Source: Cryptomeria japonica
Taxonomy: Eukaryota; Streptophyta; Pinopsida; Cupressales; Cupressaceae
Reading direction: 5' to 3'
Assembly: GCF_030272615.1 (NCBI RefSeq)
Contig: NC_081407.1
Coordinates: forward strand, 103,647,897 to 103,711,896
DNA: 64,000 nucleotides
The notes under the pieces were generated by a model that saw only the letters and a program-made list of their open reading frames with translations, was not told the origin of the DNA and searched no databases. Position 1 is the stretch's first letter, and each line of letters begins with the position of its first letter. Of this stretch, positions 20,276 through 32,295 are shown one piece after another. The translations under genes and the position numbers were made by a program.

Positions 20276-23200
20276 CTAGGAAGAAGAGATTTCAGATTCT
20301 GGTGCAAGGTTGGCTCCCAATGGAGGGATCCATGCCACCCAACCCAGGTTTCCATCCTGCCATACTTCCACTCGGCCATCAAGTATGTCCTGTTTGTGGG
20401 GGTGTGAGGTGTGCTCATGGAACAGGTCAGCTTCCTCCCGAGAGATCTCCATGTGTAGGTGTCTACGGTCCATCTGCCTCATGAAGGCCATGAGTGCTTA
20501 TTCAAATGCGACCTTTCCCGGTTCATCTTTTTCCCATGTGAAGCCGTGAGACAGCTCTCGGATGTATACAGTGGTGGCACCTTCCTTTATCCATCTATCA
20601 AACTTGTCTGAATCCAGCGTTATTACCACAATTACCTGCATCAAAACAGTATAAAAAAATGAGTCTCCTAAGAGACTCAGTGAGGTGCCTAGTGTTGTTA
20701 TTAAAGACATCATCATTACGGTACTTTCAAATGAGCCAAAGAACTTCTAAAGATAAACAAGACCAGAAGATATTTGCAGTTTTCCTACGGCCCTTAATGT
20801 AGACTAAAACAACATTTATGATTTCAACAAAATTAGATTCCAGATTAAGGCCGAACAAATTCCATATTTCTTTTGCAAAGTGACATTCAAAAAAGACATG
20901 TTTCACAGTTTCAGGTACTCTACATATTTTGCAGTTTAGGTAGTTACCCTCATCTTTTATGGGGAGTTTATTTAACATCAGGCGTCAACCAAAGAATTGT
21001 TTTTTTGGTTCATTTTGAGCCCTCCAGAACTTACCCAACCTATCTTTCCATTCCTTTGGTTCCCATTTTAGATCCCAGCATTTGTTCAGGTGAAGAAAAA
21101 TGGTATCAGCCTCGGTAAGTGAAGCATATATGCATTTGGCTTTAAGGGAGGGGAGAGGTGTGCCATCAACCTAGCAAAGTGCAAAAATGGGGGAGTGGGG
21201 GAGAAGAGGGTGAGAGGGGGGAAAGACAGAAACTAAGGCCATTTTAAGGATGTTATAGGTTATGTTCTGGGAAATCGGGATAGAGAAGGTAAGTTTCAGA
21301 TCCTCCCATGTTCTCATTTGGCCATTCTCCAATATCTGATCAAAACATTTAATTCCCATATTGTGCCATTTTAGTGCAGAGCAGCCTTGAAGAGCTGCTA
21401 ATGGTTTCCCATTATGAAATAGATTCCACCATATAGATCTGTTACTGGCAATCTGCCCCTGTATACTTCCATTTACCTTGTAGTGTACCAAGTGTTTCAC
21501 CTACTCCCAAGCTTTCCATAGGGACTTAAAGACCCCAGACCCAGCTGGGGACACCTCTATTTGTCCAAGAAGAAAGTCAATCATGGGGAAATCCTTCCAT
21601 TTCTTGGCTTTCTTAGGGGTTGAGGATGAAATATTGTTTCTTATTAGAATTTTACATGGCTCATCCCCATCCATGGCCTTGAGAATCCATTTGGAGGCGA
21701 GGGCCATACCCTGTAGTTTGAGATCTTTTAGATCCCACCATAAAGCCTATGCATAGTGCACCACTCCCATTTCATTGCATGATGCTTCCTGGTACCTTTT
21801 CCATCTGACCATAGGAATTCCCTAATCTGTTTTTAGATATGATTGAATTGATAGTTTTTGAAGAGCCAGGCAGAGGAGAAATAGATGTTATATGATGCCA
21901 AAATCTTTTGACAGACCTGAAATCTTCTAGCCAAGGACAGATAGTTCCTGTTCCATTTAGAGAGCTTCTTCTCTATCTTATTTCTTACCCATTCCCACAT
22001 TTCTTTTAAACTTGGAAGGACAGAGAAGGGGATGCCTAGATATTTTACAATATGAGTAGGGCCCAGCCAGTTGAGATAAAATTTTGAGAGCTAGTTCAGG
22101 GGGTTGTCATCCCAGCCAAGTAGATTGGATTTGTGCATAGCTATCTTACTGCCAGAGGCTAGGCAAAATATATCTATATTTTTCAGCAGAGCAGCAAGGT
22201 TTTCTTCCTCAAGTTTAATTAAAATTGCAGTGTCATCAGCAAATTGGACATTACAAATTTCCTTTTTGTTAGGTGAGGATATGCCCCTGACAGGAGGAGT
22301 GATAGAGGAGTCTTTGAGTAGGTAGAACATTGCATCAACAACTAGAACAAATAGGGCTGGGGCTAAGGGGCATTCTTGTCTGATAGATCTGGTCAGTGTA
22401 AAATTGGGGGATCTTATCCCATTCACTTCATTGAAGGCATTGGCATCACATAATAGTGTTTTGACCAGTTTGCAAAACCCAGGGGGGAAACCTAGTGATT
22501 GAAGCATCTGAATGATATATTCCTATTCTATTCTATCATAAGCTTTCTCGAAGTCTATGAGTAACATAGCTCCATTTTGCCCTGATTCCTTTGCCCAATG
22601 GAGTGATTCCCAACATGTGATTAGGTTCTCTAGAATATACCGTCCTTTGACAAACCCTATTTGAGTAGTACTGATAATCTTAGGTAAGATCTTTTCCAAT
22701 CTGCTTGCTGTCAACTTCGCTAAGATTTTATATGACACATTTAACAATGTAATGGGTCTCCAATTTTTAATTAGGGTTTTGTCACCCTCTTTAGGGATGA
22801 GCTTGATCAGACCTTGGTTAATGTTTGCTCCCAAGGACCCAATGTGAATAGCCTCAGTATATAGAGCGTGAAGGTCATCCACAACCCATTCAATATTTTC
22901 TTTGTAGAATTCTATCGGGAATCCATCAGGGCCAGGGGATTTGTCATTATTGAGAGCCAATATAGCTTCCTTGATTTCTTCTTTAGAAATATTTTTTTCA
23001 AGCATCCTACTATCTTCCTCATCAAGAAGTTTGGGGACCAAAGACATGACTAACTTTCTTGCATTATCCTGCTCCTCCCTAACTGGTTCTGCAGAGAACA
23101 ATTGCTTGTATAACTGAGCAAAGCACTCTAGAATCTCATTTGGGTCAGAGAGGTTTTTATTCTCTTCCCATATGGTGTCTATTTTCTCTCTTGCTTGTTT

Positions 23201-24378
23201 CATTTTAAGAATCTGGAAGAAAAATTTAGATCCTCAATCCCTAGTATCTAACCAGTTTAACTTAGCCCTAGTTCTCCATCCTTTGATTTTTTGATTTTGC
23301 AGCCTTCTAAGGTCATTTTTGGCCTTAATTAGTTGATTGGTGAGTGTTACATTCTCTGGATCCCCTTGGAGTTCAAGCTCAGCCATTTGTAGGGCACTGT
23401 GCAATTGCATCTCAGATGCTCTGGCATCTTTAGCTTTCTTTTTACCTACCACCTGACAAAGTGAGGTCCAGGTTGTAACATTTTGATTCCATCTATCAAT
23501 GTTTGTCAACTGGCTGTTTCCATACTTATTATACATTCTAACTAGGCACAATGCACATTTTAGGTCATCATCCTTTAGGAGACTAGTGTTCATTCTAAAG
23601 CTCGAGCTAGGGCTTGGTAGGGCCACTCTACTATTAGTTACCTTTAGCCCAATCAAAATAGGGTGATGATTAGATAATGTATATGGTATGACAACATATT
23701 GAATAACCTCCTTATTTTTAACAATTTCAAAAAAGTCTTTATTGAAGTAAAATCTATCTAGTCTGCAATAGACCCTCTTATTGTATTGTTGGTGGTTACA
23801 CCAGGTGTGCCATATTGAATTATGCTCTCCCTTCTTTCCTGCTATTGGGTCAGTCAATCTCATTTTGTTAACCATCCTTTCCCACTGTATTCTCTCAGCA
23901 CCTTTCCATTCCACCTTGTTCCCTCCTTGTTTATCTTGTGCATTGATTACCATGTTAAAGTCCCCTCCCAAGAGCCAAGGGATGTCTTCCAATTTTGCAA
24001 TCTATTCCCACATCGCCCCCCTTTCTCGGTAATCATTAGATGCATAGATTGAGCAGAGACCAAATGTATAATTTTCATTCTGAATGATAGCCCATACTGC
24101 CCTATCACAAGGGGATTGTCCCCACTTGACAACTTTATTCACCCATTTAGGGTTTAACAATATTGCAGCTCCACCCTTTCCTTTAGGGTGAATGGTGAAG
24201 AAGGGGTGGCCTCCCTCCAGATGGATTTTAGACCAATTTCTAGAGAAAACCCCACTGATTTTAGTTCTTGGAGCATAAGGCAATCAATTTCCTTGTGCAT
24301 ATTTAGAAATCTTTTGACAACATATTTCGTGTCAGGGGCCTCTAATCCCCTGATGTTCCATGAGATGGCTTTCATCAT
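20276..24378 (-). pseudogene. LINE ORF2: endonuclease, reverse transcriptase, zf-RVT (broken)
   Basis: Starts at ATG 24378 with ISWNIRGL and LMLQELK (APE endonuclease). It then has KGKGGAAILLNP, WLLGGDFNMV, CRLDRFYFNKDF and SNHHPILIGLK. The RT domain has SPGPDGFPIEFYKE, GLIKLIPKEGDKT, NWRPITLLNVSYKI, IDFEKAYDR, IRQECPLAPALF and the catalytic FADDTAIL. The zf-RVT domain near 20880-20980 has CKICRVPETVKHVFFECHFA. Defects: a frameshift between about 24290 and 24190, and stops at 24002-24004 (TAG), 23234 (TGA), 22523 (TAG in place of a likely Trp), 22091, 21500 and near 20727 (TGA in LWLI-stop-KYRND). Beyond zf-RVT, other frames (20498-20716, then 20276-20491) hold protein-like sequence that I cannot assign. 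Confidence 0.88.
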
Positions 24379-24442
24379 TAGGAGGTTGCTTCAGGAGTGT
24401 CCACTAAGGATTTAAACCCTTCAAAGCATTTGGGCCATTCCT

Positions 24443-26296
24443 CTAGTTTAAAAAGATGGCTGGCATCAAAGGCCACAGCTGAGAGTGGTCTACCTCTCTT
24501 CTTCCTAAGTTCAGAGAGCTGCTCAGGTCCCAATGATTCTTTCCTAGCTGTATTGTCTTTATTAACCTTAGGAGACCTTTTTCTCCTTTTTTTTTTGTTT
24601 TATTACCAGCTAGGTCTTCTCCCCCATTATTAGCTCCAACCTCAAAGGTTCTAGGATCAGGGGAGTATGAAGTATTCCCCTCATTATTGCTAGTCACATT
24701 TTCATCAGACGACATCCTAGGTTCAGTATCATGCCCTTTCTCAAGGGGTTGGTTAGAAGGAGAAGTGGTAGGCCCCACCTCCCCATCAGTGTTATCAGAG
24801 GTCCTCTCAGGAGGTTTGATGGGTTGTGGTGTTGTATCCCCTCCATCCTTAGTCTCCAATGGAGTATTTTCAATTTGAGGGATGCTCATATCCCCATAAG
24901 GGTCATTTTTATTATCTTTAGGCCTTTGAGGGGAGTGACTAACCACCTCGGTAGCATTGGTGGTAACATGAGTACCACCATCTTCCCCTTCGATTAACTC
25001 TTGGAGGAAGGGTATGGTACACAATTCAATCTCCTTTTTTTGGTTATTTAATGTTATTTCAAGTTGTTTTCTATGTTTTGCAGCCACTTTCAACTTTTCC
25101 ATGACAATTTGCTGAGCATTTTGCGTTCTGGGTTCACCTGTATTGGTGGGGTTTTTAACTACAATTGGTTCCATTGATTTAGTTTCACTAGCAGCCAAAT
25201 TAGCTTCTTTCAAGGCCAACTGGTACTTGAGTAAGGATTCAAAAATTGAGGGAGGAGCACTGGCAGGACAGGGGTGAGCTTGTGGTTGACAAGTTGGGGG
25301 GGTAGGTTTGGATGGGGGTAGTGATTCAGTGACAATAGGCTGGGAAGATGGGTCGAGAGGTGGAGGTGCAGAGTGCACTGGGTGAGGAGTAGGATCATTC
25401 TGCTTAGAATCTTCCGAATTCGGGTGTAGGTGGTTTCGAACAGAGGTCTTCTTGGAGGAGGTACCATTTTTCTTTACCATCAGAGAGCAGTTTTTAAGGA
25501 AGTGCCCACTTCTTTTACATTTATGGCATGCATTAATCCCTCCCAAATATTCTAAGGGACATGAGAATAACTGGTTTTCAATACATATATCTATTCCAGA
25601 GGGAAAAGTTGATCCAAGGTTGAAAGCAATAAGAACCCTCACATCCATATGGGGTAGTAATGCAGCCGAGGGATCAATTTTAATTACTTTGCCTAGAGGT
25701 TCAGTGATTTTAGTAATACAGTTCCATAGAAATGGGGGGACATTTTTAATAACTACCCATTTAGGGTTGGAGAGTGCCATTATTTCCTCGTTACATGCAA
25801 GAGGGGTCCAGGGAATGACCCTAAAACAGGCGTTACCTATACTCCAAAATTGTTTCTCGACAACCTTTCTCTGTATTTCTTTATCATTAAAAAAAAAAAG
25901 AAAAAGCCCTTTTTGCAACATTCTACAAAACGAAAACTGAATACCAAATTTTATACACCAAGTATCTTGAAACCATTTATTCAAATATTGCCTAGATGGC
26001 ATTTTATCTACATCAAGGGTTGCTAAAAAAATCGTAGAATCCCTAAGCCTAGAAATCTCTTTAGAAATGCATTCAGTCATAGAGGAATTAGGTTTAATGA
26101 TGACTCTTGGGGTTGAGGCAACCTCACCTTCTTCTCGGTTTTGGGTTGTTGTTGCATCTTGGGCCACCTCTAGTTCGAACCTCACCTCGTCTGGAAAGGC
26201 TGTGCAGAGCCCTTGGATGGCTTGGCTAAACGTTTTTTTGCCATTGTTGGTGACTTTGCGGGTATTAATCCCACTGCCATTGGGTTCCTTCTCCAT
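24443..26296 (-). CDS. LINE ORF1, zinc-knuckle nucleic-acid-binding protein
   Basis: Nucleocapsid-like protein thought to bind LINE RNA. From the first ATG (26296) it has about 617 residues. The N-terminal third resembles the DUF4283-type domain of plant LINE ORF1 and Gag-like proteins (WCIKFG...IPWTPLACNEE...NPKWVVIKNVPPFLWN). The zinc knuckle CHKCKRSGHFLKNC (CX2CX4HX4C) sits near residue 275, followed by a long Pro/Ser/Thr-rich tail. The frame is uninterrupted for its whole length. Upstream it stays open, without ATG, to the 5' end of the element, so the start is uncertain. The gap of 64 bp to the ORF2 start (24378) is typical of LINEs. Confidence 0.85.
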   Translation of the reverse strand: MEKEPNGSGINTRKVTNNGKKTFSQAIQGLCTAFPDEVRFELEVAQDATTTQNREEGEVASTPRVIIKPNSSMTECISKEISRLRDSTIFLATLDVDKMPSRQYLNKWFQDTWCIKFGIQFSFCRMLQKGLFLFFFNDKEIQRKVVEKQFWSIGNACFRVIPWTPLACNEEIMALSNPKWVVIKNVPPFLWNCITKITEPLGKVIKIDPSAALLPHMDVRVLIAFNLGSTFPSGIDICIENQLFSCPLEYLGGINACHKCKRSGHFLKNCSLMVKKNGTSSKKTSVRNHLHPNSEDSKQNDPTPHPVHSAPPPLDPSSQPIVTESLPPSKPTPPTCQPQAHPCPASAPPSIFESLLKYQLALKEANLAASETKSMEPIVVKNPTNTGEPRTQNAQQIVMEKLKVAAKHRKQLEITLNNQKKEIELCTIPFLQELIEGEDGGTHVTTNATEVVSHSPQRPKDNKNDPYGDMSIPQIENTPLETKDGGDTTPQPIKPPERTSDNTDGEVGPTTSPSNQPLEKGHDTEPRMSSDENVTSNNEGNTSYSPDPRTFEVGANNGGEDLAGNKTKKKGEKGLLRLIKTIQLGKNHWDLSSSLNLGRREVDHSQLWPLMPAIFLN

Positions 26297-26463
26297 TAAT
26301 GGAGGCACGGGCAGGAATAAATGTGGGGGCTTCCCACTAGGTTTGGGAGCCCCCGGGTGGAGAGCCAACCTGCCGCCAAGGACCGTTCGTGTTCGTCCTT
26401 GGTTGCAGAGCTCTGCCTCCAAAAACCTCTTTTCAATTATCTTTTTCTCATCATGTCATCTTT

Positions 26464-27440
26464 GACATATCCATCTAATCTTTATTAATTAAATAATATT
26501 TTTAATTATTCAATGAAGTCAATTTTGCTCTAATAATTAAAAAAATTTATTTCATTAACCCTTTCTATCCATGATTAGTTAAATATTTTTATTTAATTAA
26601 TTTTAACATTTCTCCTAACATTAATTAAATAAAAAAATTATTTAATTAATTTTCCACCTTGAATAAATAAAATTACTATTTTATTTATTTCTTTATGCAT
26701 TTACATCTCATCTTTTCCTCCCTTCTTATCAATTCATGTGCATTTTAGATCCCACTCTCCATAAAATTTAACACTTTCCTCTCAAATTAAACAAATTCAA
26801 ATAATATATTTAATTTTTTACCTCAATATAATTTTATTTATTTTCTCTATGCACTTACACCTCATCTTATCCTTACTCTTTGTCAATTCATGTGCATTTT
26901 AGATCTTATCTTCCATAAAATATAATATTTCTTTCTCAAATTTAATTTTTCATCTTGAATAAATAAAACAAAATCAATATTTTTTAATTTTCTCTATGCA
27001 TTTACACATCACTTTAACCCCCACCTTATCAATTTATGTGCATCATAGATCATACCCACCTTGAATAGATAAGATTAATATTTTATTTATTCTCTCTATG
27101 CACCTACACCTCATCTCATCCTTACACCTTGTCAATTCATGTGCATTTTAGATCTCCATAAATTTTAACATTTCCCTCTCAAATTAATAAATTTATTTAA
27201 TTTTCCACCTCATAAATTAAATTAATAATATTTTTTCAGAGCTCAATAGTAAGTTTATTATATTGTATATGGTGGACATAGTCATACAGTGGATGATGTA
27301 AAAATCTTTTATTATCAATACAATGGGCATTGACCCATAACAACTATTCACTTACCGAAAAATGATAATAATTAATATTTTATTTATTTTCTCTATGCAT
27401 TTATACCTCACCTTATCCCTTTTCCTTATCAATCCATGTG
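26464..27440. repeat. Diverged AT-rich tandem array, five units
   Basis: A unit containing ctctatgcatttacacctcatc, then cttatcaattcatgtgcattttagatc, then ccataaaatttaacatttccctctcaaatt recurs with starts near 26691, 26845, 26992, 27094 and 27391. Spacing is irregular (about 100-155 bp), and a foreign stretch lies at about 27235-27360 before the last copy. No gene is seen. It could be a satellite-like block or part of a gypsy LTR or leader. Confidence 0.6.
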
Positions 27441-27551
27441 CACTATAGGTCTACCCTATCTCAGCAGTCAACCATTGATTTTGCCACATAATCCCTACCA
27501 TTGATCAAATGTATGTCAAGTGTATAAGTGAGGTCTTCACCACCTCATTTG

Positions 27552-27694
27552 CTATCTAGCATTTGGAGCACTTGCACTATAGTCAACTTATCAAACATCT
27601 ATCTAGCACTCTTGAGTACTTACAGTATAGTCAAATTATCAAGCACCTATCTAGCATTTTGGAGCACCTACACTATGGTCAAATTATCAAGCAT
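27552..27694 (+). repeat. 47/48-bp minisatellite, three copies
   Basis: Three tandem copies start at 27552, 27599 and 27647, each beginning ctatctagca and ending caa-ttatcaa-ca. The 48-bp period keeps one frame open, giving a 16-residue repeat, but nothing else supports translation. It lies in the leader of the gypsy element whose gag starts at 28560. Confidence 0.75.
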
Positions 27695-28559
27695 TCTCAA
27701 TCAAGAGCTAGCATCAATCAAACATCTATACTTCATTATGCAATCATGGTTATGCTATTTTGAAGAGAACCCCACTATATGGAAGCACTCAAACAAGTTT
27801 CAATCAACAAATGGAGCCTCATAATGTCTTCGTGATGGTATTATTGTTTATCTTTTGATTTTATGTATAGATCTTAGACTTCATTTTGTGTTTGTGTGGA
27901 TTTGTGAGTTTGGATCTTGCATGTTTCCTTCGATTCACATTTTCACATCAGTCACATTTGTTGGTGTGTTTTGTGTGCTTAGGTGTTTATATCACCTTCC
28001 CCACTTGAAGCCAAAAAGGGACAAAAATCCAAATTGAGCCATAGGAAGAGTGTCTTCATCTTTTATGATCTTGCATGTTGCATCAAATCAAGTAAAAAAG
28101 TTAGAACAAATAGGTCTTTTATCTTTTATTCTTTCCAAAGAGTCAATTTCCATCTTGAGGTTAATCTCTTGCCAAAAGAATCCAAGTGTTCAAACACAAA
28201 ATTTTCAAAACAATCACACTTGAAAACTACAATGACAAATTGCATATCAAAGTTTTGGGGAACAAGATCAAGATTTAAGTATCTTGTCATATCATTGCTC
28301 AAATTCATTATAGTTCAAGTTGGATCTTCTGTCTTTTGATTCATCATTTGATCATTTTGCTTTTTGCTTGGTCTCACAAGTATATTCTAAGTTGAAAAGC
28401 TATCTTTTGTCTTGGGTGAATGTTTTGGCTTTTGAGTCTTTGTCTACTCTTGAGTTGGTCTATTTCACTTCTATCTTTGATCAAATTTAGCTTTGAAGAA
28501 ACAAGTATCTTTTATGAAAATCAAAGTATCCAAGCTTATTTAAGATATTGCATCTTTAT
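27695..28559. other. Leader of the gypsy element, no gene seen
   Basis: Untranslated-looking DNA between the minisatellite and the gag start. It contains tcaccttccccacttgaagccaaaaaggg near 28000. The open frames here (for example 27983-28339) have no family similarity. Confidence 0.4.
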
Positions 28560-29985
28560 ATGGCAACAACAAGATCACAACATAGGAGAAACATGAAAGA
28601 AAATCAAGGGCCTTCACAATCATCTCTTTTGGAACACTCTCAAGACACACCAACTTCACAAGATGAATAGACAATTTCATCCAATCCTCTTTATGAAGAA
28701 AGTGAGGGAGAAGAATTGACAATGGAAGACATAAGAGATCTTGAGCAAGATCATAAGGAAATGAGAGTATTGAAATAAGTCCTCAATTCCAATCCAAATT
28801 ACTATTTTGAGTTGCTAGCTCAAAGGAGTGTCAAGTTACCTTCTCATTTTGATGTCTCTACTAACATAAATCAACCCACACCAAACCCATCCTCTCCTAT
28901 GCCATCTTCTACTCCTCCCTCTGGATAGGTCTCTCCATTCCACAAAGCTACCCACTAGTGAGCCAAGTAAGATCCCACTTTTCATTCTCATCCATACCAC
29001 AACAAACTAATTCCCACATTGTGTCCACCCATTAACAAAGTCAATCAATGGCTTCTCATGCTTAAACCTACCAACTTGAAGTCAACACATGACTTCTCAT
29101 TCTCATGCTTACTACAACTACATTGGCTCTAGTCAACCTCTTGGCTCCAACTACATTCCACCTGGTCAACCTCTTGGCTCCACCTACATTCCACCTAGTC
29201 AACCTTTTGGCTCAATATACAACCCACAAAGTTAACGGCCTTTTTAAAACTATAACCTCAATTAATTTTCACTAGTACCCTTGGTTGATTTGGCATCCCA
29301 AATGAAAGGATTACAACAAAAGATTACTAATTTGGAGATGGGACACACTAAGAAGAGTTATAAGTTTGAGGATATGTGCCCTTATCCCTTTGATAGATCC
29401 ATACCCATGATACCTTTTACCCAACACTTTGAAATGCCTAAATTTGACAAGTATAAAGGGAAAGATGACCCTTGTGATCATGTAAGAGAGTTCTATATAG
29501 CTTGCATGGAGATAGCTTACAATGACACTTATCTTATTCACCTTTTCCTAAGAAGCTTGGGGGGTCAAGCTATTGAGTGGTTTTCGCATTTACCTCATGG
29601 GATCAAGTCCTTTACTAAGTTGGTAGAAAAAAATGTTTCACATTTTTCATACAATATTGACCATGAAGTTTCTATGAGTGACCTATACAATACAAAACAA
29701 AGAAATGGAGAGACATTTGCTTCCTTCTTATAATGATGGAGAAACCTAGCAAGAAAATTCCCTTATCACCTTCTTGAAAAACAACTTGTTGACATATTTG
29801 TTCAAAACTTAAATCAAGAATTGGTTTTCCATTTGCAAGTTCAATCTTCCAACACATCTAATTATATCATAGAAAAATGGATTACTATTGAAAAATCTCT
29901 TATCACTAAGGGTCTTGTGAAGGTTTACAAGGACAACAAAGGTAACCCTTCATTATCTAATGATAAACATTTCCTTCAGGTTAAG
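28560..29985 (+). pseudogene. Ty3/gypsy gag, decayed
   Basis: Capsid-type Gag of a gypsy retrotransposon. ATG at 28560 (MATTRSQHRRNMK), then an acidic, Ser/Pro-rich N-terminal part. The retrotransposon Gag domain at 29281-29900 includes FDKYKGKDDPCDHVREF, HLFLRSLGGQAIEWF, LARKFPYHLL and LVDIFVQNLNQEL. Several stops interrupt one reading frame: after SQDE, after MRVLK, after PPSG, and a TAA TGA pair after FASFL at about 29731. Each would be undone by a single C-to-T or G-to-A reversal. Gag ends abruptly and an LTR starts at 29986, so protease and polymerase are missing, by deletion or because the element never had them. Confidence 0.8.
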
Positions 29986-30704
29986 TGTAGTGTCACAAAT
30001 TGCACTTGGTGCATTTATGACACTTATGCATTGAGCATGATGCATTTATGAGAAAATTCATGATTGATATTTTATCATTATGACATCATGGATTTCAAAG
30101 ATGAAGTATTAGCAGCCCTTGGTCCAAATTTGGGATTAATTTGGTTGGACGGGAGTGTGATGCGTAGACCTCTTCATAGCATGCAAACATTCCAAAAAAG
30201 TTATAGATTCATTCCACATCAGTCCTCTTTTGACATATTTCCCTTCACGTGGTCATGTTCAAAACAACTATTACCACACGTTCCAAGCAACAAAACTCAT
30301 CTTTTTCCTTTATTTTTCATATTCTAGCTATTGGATCCCAAGTTCTCTCCTATATTCACTCTTTTATAGTGAAATACTGCCAAAATCTATCCGCAATCTC
30401 ACAATATTCAAGCCTTATCTTGCTTACAATCATGTTTATCATCTCAAGAGGGTCATTGCTGTGTAATGCTCTCTTATCTCCTATCTTGTATTTCGTTATT
30501 TTGTTCATTAATCTCTTAGTGTATTTATCATCTATTTGAATTTAATCATTTATCATTTTATCTCTAGTAATAGGGGTTTACCTCCATTAAGCAGGGTTGT
30601 TTCTATTGCACAATCCATTATTTTGATCAAATCTATCTATTTTGACTGTCTTCGGAGGTGGAAGCACCATAGTGGAGGTTTGACTGAGGCAAGCCCCTAA
30701 ACAA

Positions 30705-30875
30705 TATTAAATAATGTAATGTTTCTTTAATGGTCATCTTAGTTAGTTTAGTTAGTTTCTATTTTTGCCTTTAGTTCATGATTGTTTCATATAGGAACAT
30801 TGTCTTGTAATTTGTTATAAATAGAGCCTTTCGTCTCTATTCTAAATATCAGTTTATACAATTACCATTGTAACA
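30705..30875 (+). repeat. 5' LTR of the 1.76-kb non-autonomous element
   Basis: 171 bp, from tattaaataatgtaatg (TG worn to TA) to attaccattgtaaca. TATA box ctataaatag-type (ttataaatagagcc) near 30820. PBS immediately after. Confidence 0.9.
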
Positions 30876-31554
30876 TGGTATTAGAGCCAATCTAGGTCTG
30901 GCCCCCTCACAGGGAGGGGCTAGGATTTTAGGAGTGTTTTCCAGTTCTACAATTCACGTGTGAGGGTTCTGTAATTTGCATGTTAGTTTTCTAGAAATTT
31001 TTAATTGTCTTTTTTATGAACAAAATAGTTGGTGTTTTTTGTGCAATTTTTGAAGGGTTTTGTTCAAGGAGAAATCACGGGTTTGTGTTTCTGAGCGGAT
31101 TTCTAACTCCTGTAATTCGCAAAATCACGTGAGGATTATTGCTTGAAAAGCATGACCTTTTGTGCACCATTTTTCTACTTCGTGTAGGTTCGAGGCTTCA
31201 TTTACAAGCAAATGGTCTTTGATCTTCTACAAAAGGCATCCATTTTTTTTCACGTTTTCCTCTGCTCATCCACGTCTTCTTCCCTCTACTCATGACACAC
31301 TCTTTTTTCGTGTTTTTCTAGTTCATTTCTACTCGCACAACGAGGTGTCATTTTGCACAATGGCCTGATGTTGTGCAAGGTGTTGTTGTTGTTTTCTGAG
31401 CCGATGTGTCGTCTCTTCAAGCCCATGTGACTTGGATATTTTGCGTGCAACCTTTTATTTGTGGGTCATGTTTCATCTACCCACACGAAAGTCAACGATG
31501 TGTTTTGCAATGATGGACTTTTGTAGACATTTTTCAGAAAAATCGTGAGTTTGT

Positions 31555-31770
31555 GTAGGGTTTTTTATAATTTTGTCCTTAAAAAAAATTATTTGTGGGT
31601 TTTTTGTTTTTTTGTTTACCTTAAAAAAAGTTATTCTAGATTTTGTAATTTTTACCTCAAAAATTATTTATAAGGTTTTGTAATTTTTTCCTAAAAAAAA
31701 TTATTGTTTGGGTTTATAATTTTTTTCTAAAAAATAATCGGTGGGTTTTTTCAAATTTCTCCTCAAGGAT
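31555..31770 (+). repeat. T-rich degenerate minisatellite in leader
   Basis: About four imperfect copies of a unit of roughly 50 bp: gggttt-ttaattttt-cct-aaaaaaattatt. It sits inside the 1.76-kb element. Such poly(T)/poly(A) leader repeats can form weak hairpins, but no function is evident. Confidence 0.5.
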
Positions 31771-32295
31771 CGTGTCTAGTTTTTGCATGATTGTGTCCTT
31801 TAAAATCGCAGGTTCTCTTGGGGGGGTTTTCTAATTTTTTCCATCGAAAATTATGATGTTTTGGTTTTAGGGTTTTTACCTTTTTTTTTTAAAAAAATGA
31901 TGATTTGTAACTTCAGTTTTTAGGGTTGGACAATTTTTTCCACAAAATTCATGGTTTTTGGCAATCTCTTTGAGTCACATCTAGAGTTGTTGGGGTGAAC
32001 ATCTGCAAAAAAATTTGCATTTTTCAACAAAATCGTATCTATTGCTCTTTGGAGGGTTTTATGATTTTTCTTCAAAATCGTGGTTTCAAGTTTTTGTCAA
32101 TTTCAGTATTGTTACCCAAGATCAAGTTGGACGGATTTTGGTACTCTTGATCATTAACATTCTAGAAATCCAGGAAGGGTCTCAACAACAACAAAGTATT
32201 ATGACGGGAAGGGGTAGCCTTCTTTGTGTTTGTGATCAAAAGACCTACAAATTGTCCTTTGTAGGGTTGTTGGGACGATGACCATTAAGGGAGGG

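Larger units (their letters stand above)
20070..26463 (-). mobile_element. L1-type LINE with 16-bp target duplications
   Basis: The element itself is 20086-26447 on the minus strand. It is flanked by identical tcatcatgtcatcttt copies at 20070-20085 and 26448-26463. The T-run adjoining the left copy is the reverse complement of a short poly(A) tail. It carries ORF1 (zinc-knuckle protein) and ORF2 (APE endonuclease, reverse transcriptase, zf-RVT), as in plant L1 elements. ORF2 is broken by a frameshift and several stops, so the copy is dead. ORF1's frame stays open to the very 5' end, so a slight 5' truncation is possible. The perfect long TSD suggests a fairly recent insertion compared with other repeats here. 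Confidence 0.9.

Noticed and set aside
25452-26465. Plus-strand frames opposite LINE ORF1
   Set aside because: They are shadows of the minus-strand ORF1, with no family features of their own.
27552-27830. Repeat protein encoded by the 48-bp minisatellite
   Set aside because: The frame is open only because the period is a multiple of three. No start context, no homologue, and it lies in a retrotransposon leader.
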